DNA of 56,997 bases from Mesorhizobium sp. M7A.F.Ca.US.008.03.1.1 (GTDB lineage Bacteria; Pseudomonadota; Alphaproteobacteria; Rhizobiales; Rhizobiaceae): assembly GCF_003997495.1 (NCBI RefSeq), contig NZ_RZRU01000033.1:1-56997 (forward strand), given 5' to 3'. Below are positions 8,008 through 15,525 of the stretch, in pieces. A program made the translations under genes and the position numbers. Every line of letters begins with the position of its first letter. Position 1 is the stretch's first letter. Below the pieces are notes generated by a model. That model was not told the DNA's origin. It saw nothing but the letters and a program-made list of their open reading frames with translations, and did not search any database.

Positions 8008-8985
8008 TCAGTAAGGCCACTCACCCCTACCCAGCGCGCCGACCGCACCGACAATCCGCGCAAACGCTTCCGCCGCGGCCGGCACCGTAGCCCGCGCGCG
8101 CAGGAAGCTGTGCACCAACCTCGGCTCTTCGTGCCACCAGGCCTTGCCGCCGGCGGAAACAATACGGTCGCGATAGGTTTCGCCATCCGACGACAGCGGG
8201 TCGCACTCGGCCGTGACGATGACCGTTGGTGGCAGGCCGGAGAAGTCGGTGTCGCGCAAAGGCGAGAAGGTCGGATCGTCCTGCGATTGCCGCTTGGCCG
8301 CGCGGACATCGCGGTAGAAGGCGACGTCGTGCAGCGACAGAAGCGGTGCTTCGCCGTGCTCGACATAGGAGCCGGCGCGCTCGTTGCCGCCCAATTGGGG
8401 GCTCCCGAGGTCGGGATAGATCAGCACCTGGCCGATGGCGGCCCTGATATGGCGGCGCGTCGCCTGCGCTACGGCCGCCGCGAGATTGCCGCCGGCGCTT
8501 TCGCCGCACAGCACGAGCGGCAGGCCTGTAGTGGCGGCTGCCCATTCGAAGGCGGCGACTGCATCGTCGAAGGCGGCGGGATGAAGATGCTCCGGCGCCA
8601 GGCGGTAGTCGACCGACAGCACGTCGAAGCCGGTGCCGGCGCAGAGCTCGGCGCTGATGTCGTCATGGCTGTCGAGCCCGCCGAGGATGAAGCCGCCGCC
8701 GTGGTAGTAAACCACCATCGCCTTCGCTGCGTTGCCGGCGAGCCGGTAGCGGCGGATCGGGATGTCGCGGCCGGGGGCGGCGATCAGGCCATCGCTGGCC
8801 TTCACGCCGGGCGGGCGGCCTTGGTGGAAGGCGCGGCTCATCCTGTCATAGACGGCGCGCTGCTTGTCGATCGGCAGGCCGAGGATTTCGGGCGGATACC
8901 AGGTGTTGACCGCGTCGATATAGGCCCACAGCGCCGGGTCGAGCCTCGTTTCGTATTTGCCGCGCGTCATGCTTTCGGCAGTCAT
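8008..8985 (-). CDS. Alpha/beta hydrolase, HSL-type (carboxyl)esterase
   Basis: A 325-residue esterase of the hormone-sensitive-lipase group. The oxyanion motif HGGGF is at 95-99, the nucleophile elbow GESAG at 161-165 (Ser163), the acid lies in ECDPLSSDG, and the His in LVHSFL near the C-terminus, so the catalytic triad is complete. The ATG overlaps the stop codon of the upstream hydrolase gene by four bases (ATGA at 8982-8985), so the two are translationally coupled. An alternative start is the ATG five codons in. Context suggests it cleaves an ester in the same unknown pathway as the M24 and isochorismatase-like enzymes; the substrate cannot be read from the sequence. Confidence 0.88.
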   Translation of the reverse strand: MTAESMTRGKYETRLDPALWAYIDAVNTWYPPEILGLPIDKQRAVYDRMSRAFHQGRPPGVKASDGLIAAPGRDIPIRRYRLAGNAAKAMVVYYHGGGFILGGLDSHDDISAELCAGTGFDVLSVDYRLAPEHLHPAAFDDAVAAFEWAAATTGLPLVLCGESAGGNLAAAVAQATRRHIRAAIGQVLIYPDLGSPQLGGNERAGSYVEHGEAPLLSLHDVAFYRDVRAAKRQSQDDPTFSPLRDTDFSGLPPTVIVTAECDPLSSDGETYRDRIVSAGGKAWWHEEPRLVHSFLRARATVPAAAEAFARIVGAVGALGRGEWPY

Positions 8986-9662
8986 AGATCGGCGTAAAGC
9001 GCGGCCGCGTTGTCGAAGCTGAAGCGCAGCGGCACCGAGCCTTCGACCTGCCAGGCGGAGATGGTTTCGCCGGCCAGCAGCCGGCAGGCGCCCTCGGTGT
9101 CGGTGACGGCACCGCCATAGAGCCGGTTGGCGAGGTTAAGGATACCGGTCTGGTGCATGGCCGCACTACCGCTGCCGCAGGCATCCTTGACCAGCAGCAC
9201 GCGAAAGCCTTTCGCCACCGCGTCCTTAACCGTGGCGTCGATGCAGGCCTCGGTCCAGACGCCTGATACGACCAGCCATTCGATGCCGGCCGACTTGATG
9301 TCGCGGGCCGCCGGACCGGTGCGGAAGGCGCTGGCCTCGGCCTTGATCAGCAGCACCTCGCCATTCGCCGGCGCCACCTCATGGCAGATCTCGGTCAGCG
9401 GATCGCTCTTGTCGGAGAAAGCCGACTTGCCGTCCTCACCGACCGGGTGGAACGGCCGGTCCTGTTTGTCGAGGTCGACGATGTAGGCCCAGTGGTAGAG
9501 CGGCACATGGTTCTGCCGCGCCGCCGCCTGCAGCCGCTGGACGTTGGCGAGGACGCTGCCGAAGCCCTCGACGAGGTAACGCGGGTCCTGCCGGTGCTCT
9601 TCCTGCAGGTCGATGAAGATTGCAGCCACGGTGCCGGGTTTGATGGCGATGGGGGTTTTCAT
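8982..9662 (-). CDS. Isochorismatase-family cysteine hydrolase
   Basis: A 226-residue member of the isochorismatase-like fold with the full Asp-Lys-Cys triad: Asp18 (FIDLQ), Lys107 (LLIKAEASAF) and Cys140 (GVWTEACIDATV). With a catalytic Cys the family includes N-carbamoylsarcosine amidase, nicotinamidase, ureidoacrylate and biuret hydrolases, so an amide or carbamoyl substrate is more likely than isochorismate. It is the first gene of a two-gene unit with the esterase. A full family-1 repeat separates it from the M24 gene, so co-transcription with that gene is uncertain. Confidence 0.87.
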   Translation of the reverse strand: MKTPIAIKPGTVAAIFIDLQEEHRQDPRYLVEGFGSVLANVQRLQAAARQNHVPLYHWAYIVDLDKQDRPFHPVGEDGKSAFSDKSDPLTEICHEVAPANGEVLLIKAEASAFRTGPAARDIKSAGIEWLVVSGVWTEACIDATVKDAVAKGFRVLLVKDACGSGSAAMHQTGILNLANRLYGGAVTDTEGACRLLAGETISAWQVEGSVPLRFSFDNAAALYADL

Positions 9663-9715
9663 GTGAATGCGCCTTGGTCATGCACGGGCGAAGCAGCTCC
9701 TTGCATAGGTCTGCG

Positions 9716-9883
9716 GGACAGCACCCCCCCTCTGCCCTGCCGGGCATCTCCCCCTCAAGGGGGGAGATTGGCTGTCACGAATGCTTTCGCCGATCGCCAG
9801 AGTTGCAGGAAAAAGCGCTGCCCCCAAAGCTGCCGATCTCCCCCCTTGAGGGGGAGATGTCCGGCAGGATAGAGGGGGGTGCG
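9716..9883. repeat. Family-1 palindromic repeat, full copy
   Basis: Outer arms ACCCCCCCTCTGCCCTGCC (left) and GGCAGGATAGAGGGGGGT (right) enclose two inner hairpins, CTCCCCCTCAAGGGGGGAG and CTCCCCCCTTGAGGGGGAG, around a spacer containing gccgatcgcc. It occupies the gap between the M24 gene and the hydrolase operon. Confidence 0.8.
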
Positions 9884-9922
9884 AAGGAATGAGGCGCTCG
9901 TTATAAGCGGTGGATACCGGAA

Positions 9923-11227
9923 TCAAACCTGCGTCTCCAGAAACTCGTCCTCATAGGGAAAACGCGACAAAAGTTCGGTGCCGGTGTCGGTGATCAGGAT
10001 CTCGTCCTCCAGCTTGACGCCCTCGCGGCCGCCCTTTTCGCCGATATAGCTTTCGACGCTCACCACCATGCCTGGCACGATATGGCCGTCGCGGCCATAG
10101 GTCTCGTAGTCCATGGAATGCGCGATGAACGGCGTTTCGCCATGCATGCCGACGCCGTGCATGACCGAGGTGTAGCGCTGGTCGACGAAGCGGTCGGGGA
10201 TTTTCCAGGCCTTTTCGGCAATCTCGCGAAAAGCCATGCCCGGTTTGACGATGGAAATATTGTGCTGAACCTGGTCGTGCGCCATGCGGTAGAGCGACTT
10301 CTGGTAGGGGGTCGGCTTGCCCGGCCCGCAGCGGAAGGTGCGCGAGAAATCGGAATAGTAGCCGTAGCAGCCGATCGTGTCGGTATCGAGCGCCAGCAGT
10401 TCGCCCGGCCGGATCTTGCGACCGCTGGCCTCGTTGAACCATGGATTGGTGCGCTGGCCGGAGGTGAGCAGCCGGGTCTCGATGAACTCGCCGCCCTGGC
10501 GGATGACCTCGCCATACATGATGGCGAACAGGTCGTTTTCGGAGACGCCGGGCTTGATCGCCTCGCGCACGGCGTAGACGGCGGCCTCGGCGCCGGCCAT
10601 CGACACCTGCAGGCATTTGACTTCCTCGGGCGTCTTGACGGCGCGCACCGCTAAAATCTCGCCCTGGCAATCGCGGACCTCGCAGCCACGTTTTTCGAGC
10701 GCCAGCGCCTGCAGATGGCTGCAGCGGTCGAGGCCGAGCTTCATCGAGCCGCCGCCATGCTGCTTGAGCAATTCGGCGATCTCGTCGGCGAAGGGGCCGG
10801 CGGTTTCGTCGTCGCGGCCGGACACCGAGGACCAGACCAGCTTGGACGGACGCGCCTCGTCGATCGTGTCGAGCACCATCGAGACGTGGTAGCTCTGCGG
10901 GTATTCGAACAGCACGATCGGCCCGTCGGTCGGGATAAAGAAATAGCGGGTCGAGTTGCGCAAGAAATAGCCGAACATGTTGCGCGAGCCTGTGGCGTAG
11001 CGCTGGTTGTAGGGATCGAACAGCACGACGCCGCCATAGTCGGCCTCGCGCATCCAGCCGCGCAGCTTGGCCAGCCGGCCCTTGCGCAGCGCGTCAGCGT
11101 CGATGAAGGATGGCTCGGTATCGGACAGCCACATGCCGCCGGCCGGATCGGCCGCGGCGGGATGGCGCATGCGGTCCTTGAAGTCCACATCCTCGGTGCT
11201 GTCGGGGTCGAAAACGACGATGCTCAT
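9923..11227 (-). CDS. M24-family metalloenzyme resembling DMSP lyase DddP and creatinase
   Basis: A 434-residue two-domain protein: a creatinase-like N-terminal domain (DYGGVVLFDPYNQRYATGS near 63-81) and a C-terminal pita-bread domain. All six metal ligands are present: Asp281 and Asp283 (LALDTDTIG), Asp293 (YYSDFSRTF), His357 (MHGVGMHGE), Glu392 (VSVESYIG) and Glu407 (VKLEDEIL). The segment GGEFIETRLLTSGQRTNPWF closely matches DddP as I remember it. However, the residue equivalent to the proposed DddP catalytic Asp377 appears to be Gly363, so DMSP cleavage is doubtful. Xaa-Pro peptidase or ectoine-hydrolase-like activity are alternatives. Start is ATG 11227; tandem palindromic sites lie 62-94 bases upstream. 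Confidence 0.85.
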   Translation of the reverse strand: MSIVVFDPDSTEDVDFKDRMRHPAAADPAGGMWLSDTEPSFIDADALRKGRLAKLRGWMREADYGGVVLFDPYNQRYATGSRNMFGYFLRNSTRYFFIPTDGPIVLFEYPQSYHVSMVLDTIDEARPSKLVWSSVSGRDDETAGPFADEIAELLKQHGGGSMKLGLDRCSHLQALALEKRGCEVRDCQGEILAVRAVKTPEEVKCLQVSMAGAEAAVYAVREAIKPGVSENDLFAIMYGEVIRQGGEFIETRLLTSGQRTNPWFNEASGRKIRPGELLALDTDTIGCYGYYSDFSRTFRCGPGKPTPYQKSLYRMAHDQVQHNISIVKPGMAFREIAEKAWKIPDRFVDQRYTSVMHGVGMHGETPFIAHSMDYETYGRDGHIVPGMVVSVESYIGEKGGREGVKLEDEILITDTGTELLSRFPYEDEFLETQV

Positions 11228-11288
11228 GGGCCTGGCCTTGGGTGGGTTGCAAGGTTTTAGCATGGTGCAGAAGGAGCGGAATGATTGT

Positions 11289-11321
11289 GCGGAAAACCGC
11301 AGGTGTTGTGCGGGATGCCGC
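11289..11321. promoter_or_regulatory. Tandem palindromic operator upstream of the M24 gene
   Basis: Cores GCGGAAAACCGC (11289-11300) and GCGGGATGCCGC (11310-11321) start 21 bp apart, two helical turns. The first lies in TGATTGTGCGG-N4-CCGCAGG at 11282-11303, shared with 7792-7813. Direct repeats of this spacing are typical of AraC-type dimers. Assignment to the adjacent GlxA-type regulator is inference. Confidence 0.65.
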
Positions 11322-11337
11322 TGAAGGCCAATGGAAC

Positions 11338-11373
11338 GCCGGCAGGACAGCACCCCCCTCTGTCCCGCCGGCA
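11338..11373. repeat. Family-1 repeat fragment (fused outer arms)
   Basis: CCGGCAGGACAGCACCCCCC followed by TCTGTCCCGCCGG: only outer arms remain, with the internal hairpins deleted. It lies between the regulator stop codon and the M24 operator. Confidence 0.55.
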
Positions 11374-11381
11374 TGGGTTAC

Positions 11382-12353
11382 CTAATGCCTTCTCGCCAAC
11401 TTCGGCGGATGGCCGTGCTCCTCGCGAAACGCCCGGGCAAAACTCGACATCGAGGCAAAGCCGCAGGCCAGCGCCACGTCGCGCACCATCAGTGTCGAAT
11501 GCGCGAGCAGGTCGGCGGCGCGCCGCAGCCGCAGCCGCCGGTAATAACCATTCGGCGAAATGCCGAGTTCTGTGCGGAAATTGCGCTCCAGTTTGTCGGA
11601 GGACACGCCTAGCTTCGCGGTCAGCTCGGCCATGCCGAGCCGCTCCTCCACCGCGTCCTCCATGATGGCGATGGCCGACAGCACCAGCTCGTTCTGCACG
11701 CCGGTGCGCAGCCGCAGCGGCATCATCTTGCGGTCGATGCTGGAGCGCAGCTGGCTGTGCACGAACCATTCGGCGACGCCGGCGGCAAGCTCGGCGCCGT
11801 AGTCGCGGGTGATGATCTCCAGCATCATGTCGAGGCTGCCGACGCCGCCGGCAGAGGTGAAGCGCTTGCGGTCGATGACATAGAGGTCGCGCCTGAGCTC
11901 GATGTTGGGGAAAGCCTCGGTGAAGGCCGCCTGGCTGGTCCAGTGCAAGGTGCAGGCATGGCCGTCGAGCAGGCCGGCCCGCGCCAGGAAGAACGCGGCA
12001 TCCGCCACCGCGCCGATATGGGCGCCGTTGCGCAGGCTCTTGCGGATCCAGCTTGCGGCATCCTCGGCGACGAGGTGATCGGCATCGCCGCCGGAGCAGA
12101 CGACGATGCGGTCGACCTTCGGCGCGTCCTCCGCGTAAAAACCCGGCTGGATGACGACGCCGTTCGAGGCCTCGACCGCACCTTTCGTGCCGCCGACGAT
12201 AATCCAGCGATAGCATTCCCGCTTCGCCAAGACATTGGCGGCGCGCAGAGGCTCGATAACCGAGCTGAACGCCATCATCGGAAAGCCGGGGAACACCAGC
12301 ACCGCGAAGGTGAGGGGCGTTTCCGTGGGCTTTGATGGTTCGCGCGTGGCCAT
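11382..12353 (-). CDS. GlxA-family transcriptional regulator (DJ-1/PfpI domain plus AraC HTH)
   Basis: A 323-residue regulator. Residues about 14-190 form a DJ-1/PfpI-like sensor domain (FAVLVFPGFPMMAFSSVIEP). Residues about 225-323 carry two helix-turn-helix motifs of AraC type (LGVSSDKLERNFR, and VALACGFASMSSFARAFRE followed by HGHPP). Relatives such as GbdR, CdhR and ArgR control catabolism of betaine, carnitine and arginine. It is the first gene of the cluster, transcribed in the same direction as the M24 gene, and is the obvious candidate to bind the paired sites at 11289-11321 and 7778-7810. No copy of the site is seen before its own start. Confidence 0.92.
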   Translation of the reverse strand: MATREPSKPTETPLTFAVLVFPGFPMMAFSSVIEPLRAANVLAKRECYRWIIVGGTKGAVEASNGVVIQPGFYAEDAPKVDRIVVCSGGDADHLVAEDAASWIRKSLRNGAHIGAVADAAFFLARAGLLDGHACTLHWTSQAAFTEAFPNIELRRDLYVIDRKRFTSAGGVGSLDMMLEIITRDYGAELAAGVAEWFVHSQLRSSIDRKMMPLRLRTGVQNELVLSAIAIMEDAVEERLGMAELTAKLGVSSDKLERNFRTELGISPNGYYRRLRLRRAADLLAHSTLMVRDVALACGFASMSSFARAFREEHGHPPKLARRH

Positions 12354-12430
12354 GGGGCGCTACACTTCGGGCAGTTGGGGTGCGGGGTCAATCGGGTCGT
12401 GATGATCGATAATCACGAGACGTCAGCGCT

Positions 12431-12555
12431 GCCCCTCACCTGCCTGCCGGCATCCTCTCCCCGTAAACGGGGCGAGGGACGCTGTCATCGCCGCTTTCGC
12501 CAATCGCGATTAGCTTCTTTCTCCCCGTTTACGGGGAGAAATGCCCGGCAGGGCA
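12431..12555. repeat. Family-1 palindromic repeat, subtype with GTAAAC/GTTTAC loops
   Basis: Hairpins CTCCCCGTAAACGGGG and CTCCCCGTTTACGGGGAG flank a spacer of about 60 bp, bounded by CTGCCGGCAT on the left and ATGCCCGGCAG on the right. It is the uninterrupted relative of 5539-5916 and lies between the GlxA-type gene and the transsulfuration operon. Confidence 0.7.
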
Positions 12556-12574
12556 AACCTCGAAACGTCGGTCG

Positions 12575-13756
12575 CTATCCCCCCAGCGCCTGATCCAGAT
12601 CCGCGATCAGATCATCGCCATCCTCGATGCCTGCCGACAGCCGCACCAGCGAATCCGATATGCCGATCTCGGCCCGCTTCTCCGCCGGAATGGACCCATG
12701 CGTCATCAGCGCGGGATGCTCGATCAGGCTCTCCACACCGCCGAGGCTTTCGGCGAGCGTGAACAATTGCGTGCGTTCGAGGAACTTTTTCGTACCGGCT
12801 AGATCGCGGTCGAGCACGGCTGTGATCATGCCGCCGAAGGCATGCATCTGCTGGACGGCGACGGCGTGCTGCAGGTGGCTGGCGAGGCCGGGATAGATGA
12901 CGCGGCGGATGTCGCGGCGCGCTTCCAGCCACTGCGCGATTTTCAGACCGTTGGCGGAGTGCCGCTCCATCCTGAGCGCCAGCGTCTTCAGCCCGCGCAG
13001 CGCCAGAAAGCTGTCGAACGGACCCGAAATGGCGCCGATGGCGTTCTGCAGGAACTTCAGCTGGGTGGCGAGATCCTTGTTGTCGCCGACGACCGCCACG
13101 CCGCCGACCATGTCGGAATGGCCGTTGAGATATTTGGTCGTCGAGTGGACGACGATGTCGATGCCGAGCTCCAGCGGCCGCTGGATATAGGGGCTGCAAA
13201 AGGTGTTGTCGGCGACCGACAAAATGCCCTTGCGTTTGGCAAGTGCGGCGACGCCTTCGAGGTCGACGATGCGCAGCAGCGGGTTGGTCGGCGTCTCGAC
13301 CCAGAGCATTTTCGTCTCGGGCCGGATCGCCGCCTCGACGGCGGCGAGGTCGGTGAAGTCGACGAACGAGACCTGCAGATTGGCCGAGCGTTTGCGCACC
13401 CGCTCCATCAGCCGGAAGGAGCCGCCATAGATGTCGTCGGTGGCGACGATATGGGCGCCGGAATCGAGCAGTTCGAGCACCGTGGCGATCGAGGCAAGGC
13501 CGGAGGCGAAGGCAAAGGCAGCCGAGCCGCTTTCGAGATCGGCCACGGCACGCTCGAAGGCAAAGCGCGTCGGGTTCTGGCTGCGGGCATATTCAAAACC
13601 CTTGTGCACGCCAGGCGACTGCTGGGCAAAGGTCGAGGTGGCATAGATCGGCACCATCACCGCGCCGGTCAGCGGGTCGTGGCTCTGGCCGCCATGGATG
13701 GTGCGCGTCGAGAAAGCCAGACGGTTTTTTCCGGCTGGCGGAGTATTGCTGGTCAT
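12575..13756 (-). CDS. Cystathionine gamma-lyase-type PLP enzyme (trans-sulfuration family)
   Basis: A 393-residue Cys/Met-metabolism PLP enzyme. The PLP lysine is Lys208 in HSTTKYLNGHSD; YARSQNPTR (56-64) and ASGLASI are typical cofactor and substrate contacts. Its start overlaps the end of the cystathionine beta-synthase gene by four bases (ATGA), so the pair makes a reverse transsulfuration route: homocysteine plus serine to cystathionine, then to cysteine. Sequence alone does not exclude cystathionine gamma-synthase or O-succinylhomoserine sulfhydrylase; the operon partner makes gamma-lyase the best call. Confidence 0.87.
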   Translation of the reverse strand: MTSNTPPAGKNRLAFSTRTIHGGQSHDPLTGAVMVPIYATSTFAQQSPGVHKGFEYARSQNPTRFAFERAVADLESGSAAFAFASGLASIATVLELLDSGAHIVATDDIYGGSFRLMERVRKRSANLQVSFVDFTDLAAVEAAIRPETKMLWVETPTNPLLRIVDLEGVAALAKRKGILSVADNTFCSPYIQRPLELGIDIVVHSTTKYLNGHSDMVGGVAVVGDNKDLATQLKFLQNAIGAISGPFDSFLALRGLKTLALRMERHSANGLKIAQWLEARRDIRRVIYPGLASHLQHAVAVQQMHAFGGMITAVLDRDLAGTKKFLERTQLFTLAESLGGVESLIEHPALMTHGSIPAEKRAEIGISDSLVRLSAGIEDGDDLIADLDQALGG

Positions 13757-15174
13757 CGTGCGCGCCTCAGATGGTTGATCAGGTCGATGCGGGTAATCAG
13801 GCCGACGAATTCGTCGCCGTCGAAGATGATGGCGACCTCGTTGCGGTCGAAGACCGGCAGCAGTGCATCCAGCGTCTGGCTGGCCTGCAGGGTGTGCAGA
13901 TTCGAGGTCATCGCCGTGCGCACCGGGCCGTTGAAACGCTCCCAGCGGCCGTCATAGGGGCCGTCGACATGAGCAAGAATATCGCTTTCGTCAACGATGC
14001 CGACGAGCTTGCCATTGTCGAGCACCGGCAGCTGCGAGACATCGGAACGGCGCATGCGGCCATAGGCGTTGAGCAGGCTTTCGTCCGGGCCGACGTAGAC
14101 GGTGTCGCCGGTGCGGTGCGAACGCATCACCAGATCGCGCAGATCGCCATGCTGTTCGTGCTCGGCCAGTCCCTGCTCGGCCAGCCAGAAATCGTCGAAC
14201 ACTTTCGACAGGTACTTGTTGCCGCTGTCGCAGACGAAGGTGACGACGCGCTTGGGCACCGTCTGCTCGCGGCAATAGCGCAGGGCGGCGGACAGCAGCG
14301 TGCCCGAGGATGAGCCGGCGAGGATACCTTCCTTCGACAAGAGGTCACGCACCGCCAGCATGCTCTGCTTGTCGGGGATGGAATAGGCCTTCTTGACCAG
14401 CGACAGATCGGCATTGGGCGGCACGAAATCCTCGCCGATGCCTTCCACCGTCCAGCTGCCGGCCTCTTCCATCTTGCCGGTCTTGATCAGCGGCGCCAGC
14501 ACAGAGCCGACGGGATCGGCCAGCACCATTTCGGTCTTCGGCGACACTTTCGCGAAGTAGCGGCCAAGCCCGGTCAGCGTGCCTCCCGAGCCGACGCCAA
14601 CGACCACCGCGTCGACGTCACCGTCGAGCTGCGAAAAGATCTCCGGGCCGGTGGTGGTTTCATGCGCCAGCGGATTGGCCGGATTGGCGAACTGGTTGGC
14701 ATAGAAGGCGCCGGGCGTTTCCGCCGCGATCTTCTCGGCCATGTCCTGGTAATATTCGGCATGGCCCTTGCCGACATCGGAGCGCGTCATGCGCACCTCG
14801 GCGCCGAGCGCGCGCAGATGCTGGATCTTTTCGCGCGACATCTTGTCGGGCACGACCAGCACGATGCGGTAGCCCTTGGGGATGCCGACCTGGGCAAGGC
14901 CGAGGCCGGTGTTGCCGGCGGTCGCCTCGACAATGGTGCCGCCACGCCTGAGCTTGCCCTCCCGCTCGGCGGCGGCGATCATCGACAGCGCGATGCGGTC
15001 CTTGATCGAGCCGCCCGGATTCTGGCTTTCGAGCTTGATGAACAGCCGGCATTTGCCGGTATCGAACTTGGTCAGCTCGACCACCGGCGTCTGGCCGATC
15101 AGGTCGAGAACCGACGCATAGGGCGGACGCAGGCGGGACAACTCGTCGGCCGCGGCGATCTCGTGCTCGCTCAT
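13753..15174 (-). CDS. Cystathionine beta-synthase with C-terminal CBS domain pair
   Basis: A 473-residue protein. The PLP-dependent fold-type II domain has Lys58 in NPGGSIKDRIAL, the TAGNTGLGLA phosphate loop and a GSGGTLTGLGRYF segment. Residues about 345-470 are two CBS motifs (RTGDTVYVGPDESLLNAYGR; VRTAMTSNLHTL), which in other family members bind adenosyl ligands and regulate activity. There is no heme-binding N-terminus as in the human enzyme. It is the first gene of the two-gene transsulfuration operon, next to sulfonate-uptake genes, consistent with a sulfur-supply role. Confidence 0.9.
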   Translation of the reverse strand: MSEHEIAAADELSRLRPPYASVLDLIGQTPVVELTKFDTGKCRLFIKLESQNPGGSIKDRIALSMIAAAEREGKLRRGGTIVEATAGNTGLGLAQVGIPKGYRIVLVVPDKMSREKIQHLRALGAEVRMTRSDVGKGHAEYYQDMAEKIAAETPGAFYANQFANPANPLAHETTTGPEIFSQLDGDVDAVVVGVGSGGTLTGLGRYFAKVSPKTEMVLADPVGSVLAPLIKTGKMEEAGSWTVEGIGEDFVPPNADLSLVKKAYSIPDKQSMLAVRDLLSKEGILAGSSSGTLLSAALRYCREQTVPKRVVTFVCDSGNKYLSKVFDDFWLAEQGLAEHEQHGDLRDLVMRSHRTGDTVYVGPDESLLNAYGRMRRSDVSQLPVLDNGKLVGIVDESDILAHVDGPYDGRWERFNGPVRTAMTSNLHTLQASQTLDALLPVFDRNEVAIIFDGDEFVGLITRIDLINHLRRAR

Positions 15175-15340
15175 ATCGATGCTCCATGACCAAGCGACCG
15201 CCCAGCCTCAGCATCTCGTGGGGGCAGAGCGGCAGCGTATCCTCTTTTCCAGCCCTTTGCAGTCGGAAAGAAGATAGATCGTGCCAATCAACCGGCCAGA
15301 TGCGGAATGAAATTCCGGGTTGTGGCATGGTTAGTGGGGC

Positions 15341-15501
15341 ACGCCCCCCTCTGGCCTGCCGGCCATCTCCCCCTCAGGTGGGGAGATTGGACGTGATGAC
15401 CGCCTTCGCCAATCTCTACCGTCAGCAAGAGACCACCGGAGCCGAAGCTGCCAATCTCCCCCCTTGAGGGGGAGATGTCCGGCAGGACAGAGGGGGGCGC
15501 C
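15341..15501. repeat. Family-1 palindromic repeat, full copy
   Basis: This copy has outer arms ACGCCCCCCTCTGGCCTGCC and GGCAGGACAGAGGGGGGCGC, inner hairpins around CTCCCCCTCAGGTGGGGAG and CTCCCCCCTTGAGGGGGAG, and a spacer with TTCGCCAATC. It fills most of the gap 15175-15525; otherwise I see only an unremarkable promoter region for the CBS gene there. Confidence 0.8.
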
Positions 15502-15525
15502 GTAGAGCGCCGACCAACGAAGACC

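Noticed and set aside
9716..9883. Family-1 repeats as a CRISPR array
   Set aside because: Repeats are paired inverted hairpins scattered singly over the window, with no regular spacers or cas genes.
15175..15340. SAM or other riboswitch before the CBS gene
   Set aside because: No recognisable aptamer pairing; the region shows only ordinary promoter-length sequence.
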